Source: an uncultured Microbacterium sp. (GTDB taxonomy: Bacteria > Actinomycetota > Actinomycetes > Actinomycetales > Microbacteriaceae). Taken from it: DNA of 63,288 nucleotides. A program made the position numbers and the translations under genes. Below the pieces are notes generated by a model, which had not been told where the DNA came from, did not search any database, and worked only from the letters and a program-made list of their open reading frames with translations. Shown piece after piece: positions 29,568 through 39,438 of this stretch. Numbering within the stretch: the stretch's first letter is position 1; every line of letters starts with the position of its first letter. Location of the stretch: the NCBI RefSeq assembly GCF_947632095.1, contig NZ_CANROA010000009.1, positions 1-63,288 of the forward strand, read 5' to 3'.

Positions 29568-31123
29568 GGTGCCACCTCCTCTTCGAGCTGCACGAGGTTG
29601 ACGGGCTCGAGGAGCGACATGCCGATCCGGTCGCACAGCGCGTAGAGCGGACCGGCGAAGATCGTCAGCGCGAGGGTGACGGTCACCATTCCGCCGGTGG
29701 CGACGGTCATGATGCGCGGGATGCGGCGACGCTCCTGCTGCTCATCGGCGGCGGGCGCGTTGTCGAGGTAGGAGATCCGTCGGTCGGCCTCGGTCTCGGT
29801 GGGGTCTTCGTCCTCGCGCAGGAAGGCGAGGTTCCAGGCGCGCATGAGGGCGTAGAGGGTGAGCAGCGAGGTGAGGATGCCGCCGAAGATCAGCACGATC
29901 ATCATGGGCGTGCCCACCTGGGCCGCGGCTTCGAACAGCGCGAACTTGCCGATGAATCCGGAGAAGGGCGGGATGCCGCCGAGGTTGATGGCGGGTACGA
30001 AGTACAGAACGGCGAGCAGCGGGGCGACCTTGAGGAGTCCGTTGACCCGCAGGATGGAGGTGCTGCCGGCCCGGCGTTCGATGAGTCCGACGGCGAGGAA
30101 CAGGGTCGTCTGCACGACGATGTGGTGCACGATGTAGTAGACCGTTGCGCCGATCGCTGCGGGTGTCGCGATCGCGAGGCCGAAGATCATGTAGCCGACG
30201 TGGCTGACGAGCGTGAACGAGAGGATTCGTTTCAGCTCGGCCTGCGCCACGGCGCCGAAGACCCCGATCACGAGGGTCGCGAGAGCGACGATCAGCAGCA
30301 GCGTGTTGATGTCGTTGTCGGCGAAGAGCTGCGTCTCGGTGCGGATGAGCGCGTAGACGCCGACCTTCGTGAGCAGGCCCGCGAAGACGGCGGTGACCGG
30401 TGCGGGCGCGGTCGGGTAGGAGTCCGGCAGCCAGAACGACACCGGGAAGATGGCGGCCTTGATGCCGAAGGCGACGACGAGCATGAGGTGCAGGACGAGT
30501 TGCGTGTCCTGCGGCAGCTCGCTCATCCGTTCGGCGATCTGCGCCATGTTGACGGTGCCGAGGGCGCCGTAGATCATGGCGATCGCTGCGAGGAAGATGA
30601 TCGAGGAGACGAGCGAGACGACGATGTAGACGGCGCCGGTGCGGATGCGCGACTCGGTGCTTCCGAGTGTGATGAGCACGTAGGAGGCGACGAGGAGGAT
30701 CTCGAAGCCGACGTAGAGGTTGAACAGGTCGCCGGCGATGAAGGCGTTGAAGATGCCCGCTGCGAGGATCAGGTATGAGGGGTTGAAGATCGAGATCGGC
30801 GTCTCGTCGGTGCCGTCGGCTGCTCCCTGGCCGATGGAGAAGAGCAGAACGGCGACGAGCACGATGCTCGAGATGAGGACGAGCAGCGCTGCGAACCGGT
30901 CAACGTAGAGCACGATGCCGAAGGGCACCGGCCAGCCTCCGACGGAGACGGCGATCGGCGCGCTGCCGTCGATCGTGACCAGCAGCACGGCGGCGATGAT
31001 CGCGACGGCGGCGAGGGAGACGACGGTGACGAAGACCTGCAGTCGCGGGCTGCGCCCGAAGACGAGGGTGATGGCCGCGCCGAGCAGCGGCAGGGCGACG
31101 ATCAGGGGGACGAGTGCGCTCAT
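29564..31123 (-). CDS. mnhD: Mrp Na+/H+ antiporter subunit D
   Basis: 519 aa, about 14 TM helices, NuoM/N-like proton-translocating subunit. The conserved Glu is in NLYVGFEILLVASY and the Lys in VAFGIKAAIFPVSFWLPDSYPTAPAPVTAVFAGLLTKVGVY, both needed for proton movement. ATG at 31123 has AAGGGGA upstream and overlaps mnhC by 4 nt. A basic cytoplasmic loop (DEDPTETEADRRISYLD) precedes the last helix. Confidence 0.95.
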   Translation of the reverse strand: MSALVPLIVALPLLGAAITLVFGRSPRLQVFVTVVSLAAVAIIAAVLLVTIDGSAPIAVSVGGWPVPFGIVLYVDRFAALLVLISSIVLVAVLLFSIGQGAADGTDETPISIFNPSYLILAAGIFNAFIAGDLFNLYVGFEILLVASYVLITLGSTESRIRTGAVYIVVSLVSSIIFLAAIAMIYGALGTVNMAQIAERMSELPQDTQLVLHLMLVVAFGIKAAIFPVSFWLPDSYPTAPAPVTAVFAGLLTKVGVYALIRTETQLFADNDINTLLLIVALATLVIGVFGAVAQAELKRILSFTLVSHVGYMIFGLAIATPAAIGATVYYIVHHIVVQTTLFLAVGLIERRAGSTSILRVNGLLKVAPLLAVLYFVPAINLGGIPPFSGFIGKFALFEAAAQVGTPMMIVLIFGGILTSLLTLYALMRAWNLAFLREDEDPTETEADRRISYLDNAPAADEQQERRRIPRIMTVATGGMVTVTLALTIFAGPLYALCDRIGMSLLEPVNLVQLEEEVAP

Positions 31124-31701
31124 GTGCGGTCCCCTTCGTCGTCATCGGATGCTGTCTGCTCGCCGTCCTCGGATGCCTGGGCTACGACATCCGGTGCCGA
31201 CGGGTGGACCTGATCGACCGGTGCTTGGTCGTCGATCGCGGGGTGGTCGCGCATGTGAAGGACGGTGATGGGCGACGTGCGGTCGTCGACGAAGTCGGTG
31301 GTGGCCTCTTCGTCTTCCGTGTCGTCCTCGTCGTCCATGACATCTTCGTCCTCGTCGGTGCGCTCGCGCAGGGCGATGTCGGCCTCGTCGTCCTCGACGG
31401 TGTCGGCCTGGCCCAGCTGCCAGGAGCGGTAGATGAGGGCCAGGAGGAACGCCGTCACGGCGAAGGTGATGACGATCGCCGTGAGGGTGAGCGCCTGGGG
31501 CAGGGGGTCGCTGAGGTCGCTGTATCCGAAGAACGGCGCGTTCCCCGGGACGCCCATGACGATCAGCAGGAGAAGGTTGGTGGCGTTGCCGAGCAGCATG
31601 AATCCGATCAGCACACGCGTCAGGCTGCGCTCGAGCATCGCGTAGACGCCGGCGGCGAACAGCACGGCCATGACGATGACAAGGGTCAGAGAGATGTCCA
31701 T
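31120..31701 (-). CDS. mnhC: Mrp Na+/H+ antiporter subunit C with long acidic tail
   Basis: 193 aa. The first 110 residues are a normal MrpC/NuoK-like unit with three TM helices and the NATNLLLLIVMG, DPLPQALTLTAIVITFA motifs. The remaining roughly 80 residues form a very acidic, Asp/Glu-rich, probably disordered cytoplasmic tail; family members are usually about 110-150 aa. Translation is linked to mnhA (stop TGA and ATG share a base) and to mnhD (4-nt overlap). Confidence 0.93.
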   Translation of the reverse strand: MDISLTLVIVMAVLFAAGVYAMLERSLTRVLIGFMLLGNATNLLLLIVMGVPGNAPFFGYSDLSDPLPQALTLTAIVITFAVTAFLLALIYRSWQLGQADTVEDDEADIALRERTDEDEDVMDDEDDTEDEEATTDFVDDRTSPITVLHMRDHPAIDDQAPVDQVHPSAPDVVAQASEDGEQTASDDDEGDRT

Positions 31702-34643
31702 CAGACGCCCACCTCCCGCGAATACATCTGCTGGGCTTGCTTGTCGACCTCAGCGCCGAGGCTGCGCAGCACATCGAGCACCAGCCCGATGACGACGAGA
31801 TAGACGCCGATATCGAAGATCGTCGAGGTGACGAACTCCATGTGTCCGATCCCGGGGATCTCCCATTCCCAGAAGGTGCTCGCCAGCGGCGACATCCCGA
31901 AGAACAGGGGCACGACGGCAGCGCCGACGGCAAGGAAGAGTCCCGAGCCGAGCAGACGGCCGGCATCGGTCGGCGCCGCCGCGCCGAGCTCCCAGCGGCC
32001 TCCGGCGATGTAGCGCATGACGAGCGCCATGCCCGCGACGAGACCGCCGGCGAAGCCGCCGCCGGGCTGGTTGTGTCCGGCGAAAAGCAGGTAGATCGAC
32101 ACGACGATGATGGTGTGGAAGAGCACGCGGACGATCACTTCGAGAAGGATCGATCGGTCTTCGTCCTTCATCTGCTGACCGCCCACGAGCCAGGCGCGCG
32201 GGGCGCTGCGGTTCTCCGCGGTCTGGAAGCGGACTCCCTCGGTGGTCTCGACGAGCGGTGCGATGCGGGCCTTGCGGCGCAGGCGCTTGGGCAGCGCGGG
32301 ACGCTGCGAGAGCATGTCGGCGCGATGCGTGACGAAGACGAGGGACGCCACGCCGGTGGCCGCGAGGACGAGGACCGAGAGCTCCCCCATGGTGTCCCAG
32401 CCGCGCAGGTCGACGAGGGCGACGTTGACGACGTTCTGGCCGTGGCCGAGCGTGTATGCGAGTTCGGGGAACTGCAGGGAGATCGGCGCCTCGACGCGGG
32501 CTTGCGTCGCAACGACCGCGACGAAGGCCATCATGACGCCGGTTCCGATCGCGAGGATGGCTCGGGGGATGCGGGACACCGAGGCGTTGTGCTCTCCCAT
32601 GCGCGAGGGCAGCCGGCGCAGCACGAGCGCGAACGTCACCATGGTGACGGTCTCGACGAGGATCTGTGTGAGAGCGAGGTCGGGCGCTCCGCTGGTCGCG
32701 AAGAGCGCGACCATGCCGAGTCCGGTGACGGAGACGAGGACGACTCCGGTGTAGCGCTTGCGCGCCTGCACGGCGAAGACCGCGGCGATCGCCATGATCG
32801 GCGCGACCGCGATCTGGGTGGGCGTGTGCCAGGCCGAGAGTTGAAGTCGGTCGATGTCGCTCGCAAGCAGGGCGGTGGTCTCGGCGGCGAGGAAGACGAC
32901 GAAGATGGTGCCGACGTAGACCGGCAGCGAGCCGCGCTGGGTGAGGGTCGTGACGACGACCGAAAGGCGGTCGACGCCGCGCATGACCCAGAAGTAGACG
33001 TCGGCGGCGGTGAATCCCAGCATCCGGGGCTTGCGATCCCAACCGGTGCGACGGGTGACGAGGAACAGGCCGATGCCGAGCAGGATCGACAGCACCGAGA
33101 TTCCCAGCGCAGGCTCGAATCCGTGCCAGAGGGCGAGGTGTCCGGGGCCCTCCACGGGGATTCCGTCGGCGTCGAGGCCCGGCGTCGCAGTGATGGCATA
33201 GCCGTGCAGGGCGACGTCGATCGCGGGCGCTCCGATGCCCGCGGCGATCGTGAGCGCGCCGAGGATGATGGGAGAGGAGAGGAAGCCGACGGGCGGGTCG
33301 GGCCAGAGAGTATCGGGCTTGATCACACCCTGGCGGTCGCGCTTCTTCCAGAACGCTCCCCACAGGAATCGGATGCCGTACGCCGCGGTGAGAACGGAGC
33401 CGAGGACGATTCCGATCAGCGCGACGAGTCCCCAGGTCGAGCCGCCCATGGCGTCGTCGAGCAGTCCGGTCAGCGCCGACTCCTTCGCGACGAAGCCGAT
33501 GGTGGGGGCGATGCCCATCATGGAGGCGACCGAGATGAAGGCGACGGTCGCCATCACAGGGGCCTGTCGACCGACGCCGGACAGCTCGTCGATGTCTCGG
33601 GTGGAGAGCTGGCGGTCGATCACGCCGACGATGAGGAAGAGCGCCGATTTGAACAGTGCGTGGCTGATGACCAGGGCGAGGCCGGCGAGGGCCGTCGCCT
33701 GTGTTCCGTACCCGACGATGACGGTGAAGAAACCGAGCTGGCTGACGGTTCCGAACGCGAGGATGCGCTTGAGGTCTGTCTCCCGAAGCGCTTGCAGTCC
33801 GCCCAGGAGCATCGTGAAGACACCGAGCGAGATGACGATCGGCCGCCAGGTTTCGGAGAGGGCGAAGACGGGGGCAAAGCGGGCGATCAGATAGATGCCC
33901 GCCTTGACCATCGCCGCGGCGTGCAGGTAGGCGCTGACCGGCGTGGGCGCCGCCATCGCGCCCGGGAGCCAGAAGTGGAAGGGGAAGATGGCCGATTTGC
34001 TCAGCGCGCCGACGAGCAGCATGACGATCGCGGCGTTCATCATGGGCCCGGCGGGCGGGTCCTGGAGGATCTCGATGATGCTGGAGGTGCCGGCGTCGAC
34101 GACGATCAGCACGACGCCGACGAACATGACCAGACCGCCCAGCGTGGTGACCAGGAGCGCCTGCAGCGCCGCACGACGGCTGGCCGCACGACGTCGGTAG
34201 TGGCTGATGAGCAGGTAGGACAGGATGCTGGTGATCTCCCAGAACATCACCAGGAGAACGAGGTCGTCGGTCAGGACGAGGCCGTACATCGCACCCGCGA
34301 ATCCGAGCAGGACACCGGCGAACTGGCCGAGCTCCGCCGAGTTCTCGTAGAAGTACCAGCGGCAGTATAAGAGGACGAGTGCTCCGACGCCGGTGACGAT
34401 CAGCGTCAGCAGCCACCCGAGCACATCCATGTGCATGGACAGGTTCAGGCCGAGCTGCGGGACCCACTCGATGTTCTCGAACGGCGCATCGCCGTCGAGC
34501 ACGCGCGGCGTCATCATGAGCGCCTGCACGAATGCCGCTGCGGGAATGAGAGCGGCGACGGCGAAGGCCTGTGCACCCAGCCAGCGGACCAGCGCGGGAA
34601 GAATCAGCGACCCGAGCAAGAACACGGCGAGGAGCAACAGCAT
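31701..34643 (-). CDS. mnhA: Mrp Na+/H+ antiporter subunit A with fused subunit B domain
   Basis: 980 aa. The N-terminal NuoL-like part carries the key Glu (VMFWEITSILSYLLI) and Lys (GALSKSAIFPFHFWLPGAMAAPTPVSAYLHAAAMVKAGIYL). The C-terminal 150 residues are an MnhB domain (LLFAGHNQPGGGFAGGLVAGMALV). This A-B fusion is usual in Actinobacteria. The ATG at 34643 has GAGGAG upstream; the ORF extension to 35084 is antisense of the next gene. First gene of the six-gene Mrp operon. Confidence 0.94.
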   Translation of the reverse strand: MLLLLAVFLLGSLILPALVRWLGAQAFAVAALIPAAAFVQALMMTPRVLDGDAPFENIEWVPQLGLNLSMHMDVLGWLLTLIVTGVGALVLLYCRWYFYENSAELGQFAGVLLGFAGAMYGLVLTDDLVLLVMFWEITSILSYLLISHYRRRAASRRAALQALLVTTLGGLVMFVGVVLIVVDAGTSSIIEILQDPPAGPMMNAAIVMLLVGALSKSAIFPFHFWLPGAMAAPTPVSAYLHAAAMVKAGIYLIARFAPVFALSETWRPIVISLGVFTMLLGGLQALRETDLKRILAFGTVSQLGFFTVIVGYGTQATALAGLALVISHALFKSALFLIVGVIDRQLSTRDIDELSGVGRQAPVMATVAFISVASMMGIAPTIGFVAKESALTGLLDDAMGGSTWGLVALIGIVLGSVLTAAYGIRFLWGAFWKKRDRQGVIKPDTLWPDPPVGFLSSPIILGALTIAAGIGAPAIDVALHGYAITATPGLDADGIPVEGPGHLALWHGFEPALGISVLSILLGIGLFLVTRRTGWDRKPRMLGFTAADVYFWVMRGVDRLSVVVTTLTQRGSLPVYVGTIFVVFLAAETTALLASDIDRLQLSAWHTPTQIAVAPIMAIAAVFAVQARKRYTGVVLVSVTGLGMVALFATSGAPDLALTQILVETVTMVTFALVLRRLPSRMGEHNASVSRIPRAILAIGTGVMMAFVAVVATQARVEAPISLQFPELAYTLGHGQNVVNVALVDLRGWDTMGELSVLVLAATGVASLVFVTHRADMLSQRPALPKRLRRKARIAPLVETTEGVRFQTAENRSAPRAWLVGGQQMKDEDRSILLEVIVRVLFHTIIVVSIYLLFAGHNQPGGGFAGGLVAGMALVMRYIAGGRWELGAAAPTDAGRLLGSGLFLAVGAAVVPLFFGMSPLASTFWEWEIPGIGHMEFVTSTIFDIGVYLVVIGLVLDVLRSLGAEVDKQAQQMYSREVGV

Positions 34644-34791
34644 CGGCGGCTCCTCAAATGGCTCGTCGGCCACACGGCACAGGCGGGCGGGTTTTTCACA
34701 GTTTACCCGGCGCTCAGAGCTCCGGACGCCGGTTCCGCCGCTTTCGCTCATGAATTCCGGTACGCACGGGACGCCGTGCGAGAGTAGCCGG

Positions 34792-36306
34792 ATGCAACGC
34801 ACGTGGATCAGAGAAGTCGGCGGATGGGTCTGGGCAGCGCTTCTCGCCATCATCACCGTCGGGCAGGTCGCGGCATCCGACCGCGGTGAACTGCTCTTCC
34901 GTGACGGCGACTCGCTCGTGGTCGCGCTTCTCGTGCGGTCGGTCGCCGATGGGGAGAGTTTCGACTGGGTGCTCTCGAGCGTCCTGTTCCTGCCGGAGCT
35001 CGTCGTGTTCGGGATGCTGTGGGCGATCGGCGCCCTGTTCGGCATCGGCACGAATGCGCTTCTCGTCGTGAACGCCGTGCTCAACGTGCTCGCCCTCTAC
35101 GGCGCTTTGCGCTTCGTCGCCGGCGCACGGCGAGCGAACCGCTCCCCCGTGCTGTGGCCCGTCCTCGCCATCGCATTGTTCTGCGTGCTCGCGGTGACCG
35201 AGGCGTCCGCCTCACGCGATTCGTTCGAGCTCGCCTCGCTGCTTCTGACCACGACGTACTACTCGGCGACCATCATCGCGGTCCTGCTGAGCGTCGGACT
35301 CATCCGGCGCGAGTTCGACCGTCCCTCAGCAGGCAGGCTTCTGCCGGTCTTCCTGGCGGCCGTCGCTGCGATCTCCGTGCTGTCGAACCCGCTCTTCGTG
35401 GCCTGGGCGACCCTGCCACTCAGCGTCCTGCTCGCGATCGCCGCCGCATACCAGGGCTCGCGTGCACGAGCGCTCCCGCTTCTCGGCTGGCTCGTCGGCG
35501 GTTCTGTCGTCGGCGCACTCGCGCGCATTCCGTTTTCCGCATACATCGGTAATGATGGCATCGGCTACGCTCAGCCCGCACTCTGGCCCGAGTCCCTCCG
35601 CTACTACGGCGCTCTTCTCGCAGACCGGGTCATGACGCCTCTGGGAGCAGTCGCCGCCATCATCCTCATCGCGCTCCTCGCCCTCGCGGTTCGGCGGACG
35701 ATTCGAGCGCAGAGCACCGGAGAGCGTCTGGTCGCCGCATCCGCATGGGCGCTTCCCCTGTGCGTCACGATCGGCGCCATCGCGCTCGGCACGCACGCGG
35801 CCCGTTATCTCGAGCCGGCCGCGTTCGCCCCGCTCCTCGCGCTCGTCGCCTCGCCCTCGTCGATTCGCCCTCTCCCGACCCGAAAGGCGATGCTGGCCGT
35901 CACCGCCTCCGCGGCGGTCATCGCCGTCGCGGCGGCGACCCTCAGCGTCCCCCGCGCGGCTGCGGCGTCACGCGTGCTCGACGCCGATCTGCAGTGCGTG
36001 AACGAGTGGGTCACCGCATCCGATCGCACAGGAGCGGGCCAGTTCTGGACCGTCCGATTGCCCAAGCTGCACCTCGACGACGCATCGCAGCTCGTGCAGG
36101 TCGACCATCGCCTGAATCCGTACCCGTGGCTCATCAATCGTCAGGACTTCACGATCGGCGAGGTGTCATTCCTCGTCGAGGACGCGAACAGCTCCTTCTG
36201 GGAGCTGGGCTCGGATCTGCTGCCGACGGGGTCGATCGACTGCGGCCGCTACACGATCCACGACTTCGCGCCGAACGCCCTGCCGTTGGGCCCCCTGCCT
36301 CTCTGA
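34792..36306 (+). CDS. Hypothetical polytopic membrane protein, glycosyltransferase-like topology
   Basis: 504 aa. About 10-11 TM helices over the first 400 residues, with an early loop LLFRDGDSLVV between helices 1 and 2 and an extracellular C-terminal domain of about 110 residues (CVNEWV, GQFWTVRLPKLH, YTIHDFAPN). This is the general plan of GT-C glycosyltransferases and related polyprenyl-sugar enzymes, but no diagnostic DD/DE motif is certain, so the function is not assigned. ATG at 34792. It is divergent from mnhA (148 bp) and convergent with the LacI gene. Confidence 0.6.
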   Translation: MQRTWIREVGGWVWAALLAIITVGQVAASDRGELLFRDGDSLVVALLVRSVADGESFDWVLSSVLFLPELVVFGMLWAIGALFGIGTNALLVVNAVLNVLALYGALRFVAGARRANRSPVLWPVLAIALFCVLAVTEASASRDSFELASLLLTTTYYSATIIAVLLSVGLIRREFDRPSAGRLLPVFLAAVAAISVLSNPLFVAWATLPLSVLLAIAAAYQGSRARALPLLGWLVGGSVVGALARIPFSAYIGNDGIGYAQPALWPESLRYYGALLADRVMTPLGAVAAIILIALLALAVRRTIRAQSTGERLVAASAWALPLCVTIGAIALGTHAARYLEPAAFAPLLALVASPSSIRPLPTRKAMLAVTASAAVIAVAAATLSVPRAAAASRVLDADLQCVNEWVTASDRTGAGQFWTVRLPKLHLDDASQLVQVDHRLNPYPWLINRQDFTIGEVSFLVEDANSSFWELGSDLLPTGSIDCGRYTIHDFAPNALPLGPLPL

Positions 36307-36318
36307 CGGTCCTGGCGA

Positions 36319-37383
36319 TCAGGCCGGCGGGGCCGCCGTCGTGGTGCCGGCGCGGAAGCGGCAGGTGAAGTGCAGGGAGTCTGCCGGTTCGCCGCGCAGC
36401 ATCCGTGCGATCTGCTCCCCCGCGGCGCGCCCCTTCTCGACCGCCGGCTGCACGGTGGTCGTGAGCACATGGTCGCCGATCCCGTCGACGCGGATGCCGT
36501 CGAACCCGCAGACGCTGACGTCTTCGGGCACGCGCAGTCCGAGTTCCTCGGCCGCGCGGATCACACCGGCCGCGAGCAGATCGCTCTGCGCGATGATCGC
36601 GGTCGGGCGCCGGTCCTCGTCGGCGAGCAGATCCCGCCCGGCGATGAGGCCCTCGTCGATCGAGCTGCCACCCGCCGACCACGCATGCACATTCGGGAAT
36701 ACATCGCGGACGCCTGCGAGTCGATCGCGTGTGACGTCGACCGTCATCGTGCTCAGACGCGCGTCATCGACGTCACCGCGTTCGGCTTCGCCGGTAAGCG
36801 GCAGCGTGATGGTCGCCACCCGCTCGTGACCGAGATCGCGAACGTGGGCCGCGACGGCGGCTGACGCGTCGCGGTTGTCGAGCGAGATCTGGGGGATCCC
36901 GTCCCCCGCGTCTCCTTCGATGACGACGACGGGCAGGCCACGGGTTCGGACGATCTCGAGGGCATCCCGCGTTCGACCGGAGCATCCGATCAGCACGACG
37001 GCGTCCACCGGCGCGGTCGTCAGGTTCGGGGCATCCCCGTCCTCGGCCGAGTCGCGCAGCAGCAGAACGCCGGCGCCGAGAGACGCGAGCCCATCAGTGA
37101 TGCCATCCATCATCGGGATCGTCACCGGGTCGAGGAAGGCGGCGCGCAGCGGCCCCTCGAGCACGACCGCGACGATGCCGCTGCGACCGCGGCGCAGCGA
37201 CGCCGCCATCGGGTCCGGCCCGGTGTACCCGAGCTCCTCGGCCGCGGCGATCACGCGCGCTCGCGTCGCTTCGGACACCTTCGCCTTGCCGCTGAAGACG
37301 ACGGATGCCGTCGAGATCGAGACCCCTGCCTCGCGGGCGACATCGGAGATGGTGGCCCGACGGGCTGCGCTGGAATCGGCCAT
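36319..37383 (-). CDS. LacI-family transcriptional regulator
   Basis: 354 aa. The N-terminal HTH and hinge read ATISDVAREAGVSISTASVVFSGKAKVSEATRARV (LacI signature), followed by a periplasmic-binding-protein-like sensor domain with VVLIGCSGRT, ISLDNRDAS and SVCGFDGIRVDGIGDHVLTTT. The effector is not predictable. It lies 59 bp from and divergent to an MFS gene, with a perfect palindrome between them, so control of the MFS gene and autoregulation are likely. Confidence 0.93.
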   Translation of the reverse strand: MADSSAARRATISDVAREAGVSISTASVVFSGKAKVSEATRARVIAAAEELGYTGPDPMAASLRRGRSGIVAVVLEGPLRAAFLDPVTIPMMDGITDGLASLGAGVLLLRDSAEDGDAPNLTTAPVDAVVLIGCSGRTRDALEIVRTRGLPVVVIEGDAGDGIPQISLDNRDASAAVAAHVRDLGHERVATITLPLTGEAERGDVDDARLSTMTVDVTRDRLAGVRDVFPNVHAWSAGGSSIDEGLIAGRDLLADEDRRPTAIIAQSDLLAAGVIRAAEELGLRVPEDVSVCGFDGIRVDGIGDHVLTTTVQPAVEKGRAAGEQIARMLRGEPADSLHFTCRFRAGTTTAAPPA

Positions 37384-37416
37384 GTCTCGAGAATACCCGG
37401 CCGCGAGTTCCGCTGG

Positions 37417-37436
37417 TCGAATCGATTCGATACGCT
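37417..37436. promoter_or_regulatory. LacI-type operator abutting the MFS -10 box
   Basis: The perfect 14-bp palindrome TCGAATCGATTCGA (37417-37430) has the central CG of LacI-family operators. It ends exactly where the -10 box TACGCT (37431-37436) begins, and the MFS ATG follows 6 nt later. A regulator bound here would block the promoter of the MFS gene and probably that of its own gene. Confidence 0.7.
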
Positions 37437-37442
37437 CTATGC

Positions 37443-38681
37443 ATGGAATCGGTCCTCTCCCGCGCGCAGTACGTTCGCTGGCGCAACGCGATCTTCGCCA
37501 TCTTCCTCGCCAGCGGCGTCTCGATCGCCACCTGGGCGGCGCGTTTGCCCGACATCAAATCGGCGCTGGAGATCTCCAACTCGCAGATCGGCCTGCTCCT
37601 TCTCGCGATGGGCCTCGCCTCGATCATCGGCATCTCCACGAGCCCCGCGGTGATGGCGCGCACCGGTGCACGCCACGGGATGCTCGGGCTCATGATCATG
37701 CTCTCAGCCGGCCTCGTGCTCATCGGGCTGGGAACCACCGTCTTCGCCTCATTCCCGCTGGTGGTCACCGGACTCGCGCTCTTCGGCTACGGCAACGGAT
37801 GCCTCGACGTCATGATGAACGTCGAGGCCACCGCGATCGAGCAGCATGCGCGGAAGACGATCCTTCCCCTGTTCCACGCCTTCTTCAGCTTCGGAACGGT
37901 CATCGGCGCGGGCTTCGGCTGGGCGGCCACGAACGCCCACATCAGCGTCGCCGTGCACGCGATCGCCGTCGCGGTCCTCATCACGATCGGCGCATTCTTC
38001 TGCTTCGCCAACGTCCCCGCCCGCGCCACCGCGCAGGACCCGGTATCGCCCGGTGAGAAGCCGCACTGGCGCGAGCGCATGCACGTCGCCCTCTCGGCCT
38101 GGCGCGAGCCCCGCACCTACGCGATCGGCATCGTCATGCTCGGCATGGCATTCGCCGAGGGCGGCGCGAACGACTGGCTGGCCCTGGCCGTCACCGAGGA
38201 TCACAGCGGAGGTGCGGCGATGGGGGCTGCGGCGCTCACCGTCTTCTCCATCTGCATGACGACCGTCCGTGTCTTCGGCGGCCCGCTCGTCGATCAATTC
38301 GGGCGCGTGATCGTCCTGCGCGTCCTCGCCGTGGCCGCGGCATCCGGTCTGCTGCTCTTCATCCTCGCGCCCTCGCTGCCGTTCGTCTTCATTGGCGCGG
38401 CACTGTGGGGAATCGGCGCATCCCTCGGGTTCCCCCTGGGCATGTCGGCCGCCGCCGACGACCCCGAGAAGGCGGCTGCGCGCGTCAGTGCCGCCGCGAC
38501 CATCGGCTATGTCGCGCTCCTCGCCGGTCCCCCGGTGCTCGGCGTCATCAGCGAGCACATCGGCCTGCTGAATACCCTGTTCATCATCGCCGGGCTCGTC
38601 GTGGCATCCGGTCTCTTCACCGGAGCCACCCGCCCTCTGAAGCACACCGAACCGGCAGCCGTTCCCGCGGTCACGAAGTAG
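37443..38681 (+). CDS. MFS transporter controlled by LacI-type regulator
   Basis: 412 aa, 12 TM helices. MFS motifs VMARTGARHGMLGL (loop 2-3) and GGPLVDQFGRVIVLR (loop 8-9). The sequence resembles YbjJ/Fsr-like sugar or drug exporters (WAARLPDIKSALEISNSQIGLLLLAMGLAS). The ATG at 37443 is 6 nt after the -10 box, so a leaderless message is likely. Divergent from the LacI gene. nucS begins 10 nt after its stop, but the -10 of nucS lies inside the stop codon. Confidence 0.88.
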   Translation: MESVLSRAQYVRWRNAIFAIFLASGVSIATWAARLPDIKSALEISNSQIGLLLLAMGLASIIGISTSPAVMARTGARHGMLGLMIMLSAGLVLIGLGTTVFASFPLVVTGLALFGYGNGCLDVMMNVEATAIEQHARKTILPLFHAFFSFGTVIGAGFGWAATNAHISVAVHAIAVAVLITIGAFFCFANVPARATAQDPVSPGEKPHWRERMHVALSAWREPRTYAIGIVMLGMAFAEGGANDWLALAVTEDHSGGAAMGAAALTVFSICMTTVRVFGGPLVDQFGRVIVLRVLAVAAASGLLLFILAPSLPFVFIGAALWGIGASLGFPLGMSAAADDPEKAAARVSAAATIGYVALLAGPPVLGVISEHIGLLNTLFIIAGLVVASGLFTGATRPLKHTEPAAVPAVTK

Positions 38682-38690
38682 GCTCGTCGG

Positions 38691-39386
38691 GTGCGTCTCG
38701 TCATTGCCCGTTGCTCCGTCGACTACACCGGTCGCCTCAACGCCCACCTGCCCCTCGCAACCCGCGTGCTCATGCACAAGGGCGACGGAAGCCTCCTGAT
38801 CCACTCCGACGGCGGCAGCTACAAGCCGCTCAACTGGATGAGCCCGCCGTGCACCCTGGTGTCGGAGGAGCCGGGAGAGGAAGAGGCATCCGCGGGTGTG
38901 ACCGATGTGTGGCGCGTGACGCACAAGAAGACCGGCGACGCGCTGCGCGTGCAGATCTACGAGGTCATCCATGACTCCTCGCACGACCTGGGCATCGACC
39001 CCGGCCTGCAGAAGGACGGCGTGGAGGCCGATCTGCAGCGTCTTCTCGCCGAACAGGTCGAGCGCATCGGTGAGGGAACGACCCTCGTGCGCCGCGAGTT
39101 CCCCACGGCGATCGGCCCCGTCGACCTCATGGTGCGCGACGCGAACGGCGCCGCGATCGCCGTCGAGATCAAGCGCCGCGGCGATATCGACGGCGTCGAG
39201 CAGCTCACCCGCTACCTGGAGCTCCTCGGCCGCGACCCGCACCTGACTCCGATCACCGGCATCTTCGCCGCGCAGGAGATCAAGCCGCAGGCCCGCGTTC
39301 TCGCCGAGGACCGCGGCATCCGCTGCTTGGTTCTCGACTACGACGACATGAAGGGCGTCGAGTCGGGCGTGCCGCGCCTGTTCTGA
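38691..39386 (+). CDS. nucS: Endonuclease NucS (mismatch-specific)
   Basis: 231 aa. NucS/EndoMS is the actinobacterial replacement for MutS/MutL mismatch repair; it cuts both strands at mismatches and works with the sliding clamp. The family N-terminus ([23 protein letters not shown]) and C-terminal nuclease core ([20 protein letters not shown] with Asp, Glu and Lys; QLTRYLELL) are intact, and the end VESGVPRLF is a family hallmark. GTG start at 38691 preceded by TAGGCT and 6 nt (leaderless). Confidence 0.96.
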   Translation: MRLVIARCSVDYTGRLNAHLPLATRVLMHKGDGSLLIHSDGGSYKPLNWMSPPCTLVSEEPGEEEASAGVTDVWRVTHKKTGDALRVQIYEVIHDSSHDLGIDPGLQKDGVEADLQRLLAEQVERIGEGTTLVRREFPTAIGPVDLMVRDANGAAIAVEIKRRGDIDGVEQLTRYLELLGRDPHLTPITGIFAAQEIKPQARVLAEDRGIRCLVLDYDDMKGVESGVPRLF

Positions 39387-39438
39387 TCTGTCTCACCCGG
39401 CCGGAGTCCGGGGACCTGCCGAGCCATAGGCTGGGAGC

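Noticed and set aside
31737..34467. ORFs of 877 and 905 aa on either strand
   Set aside because: Shadow frames of mnhA.
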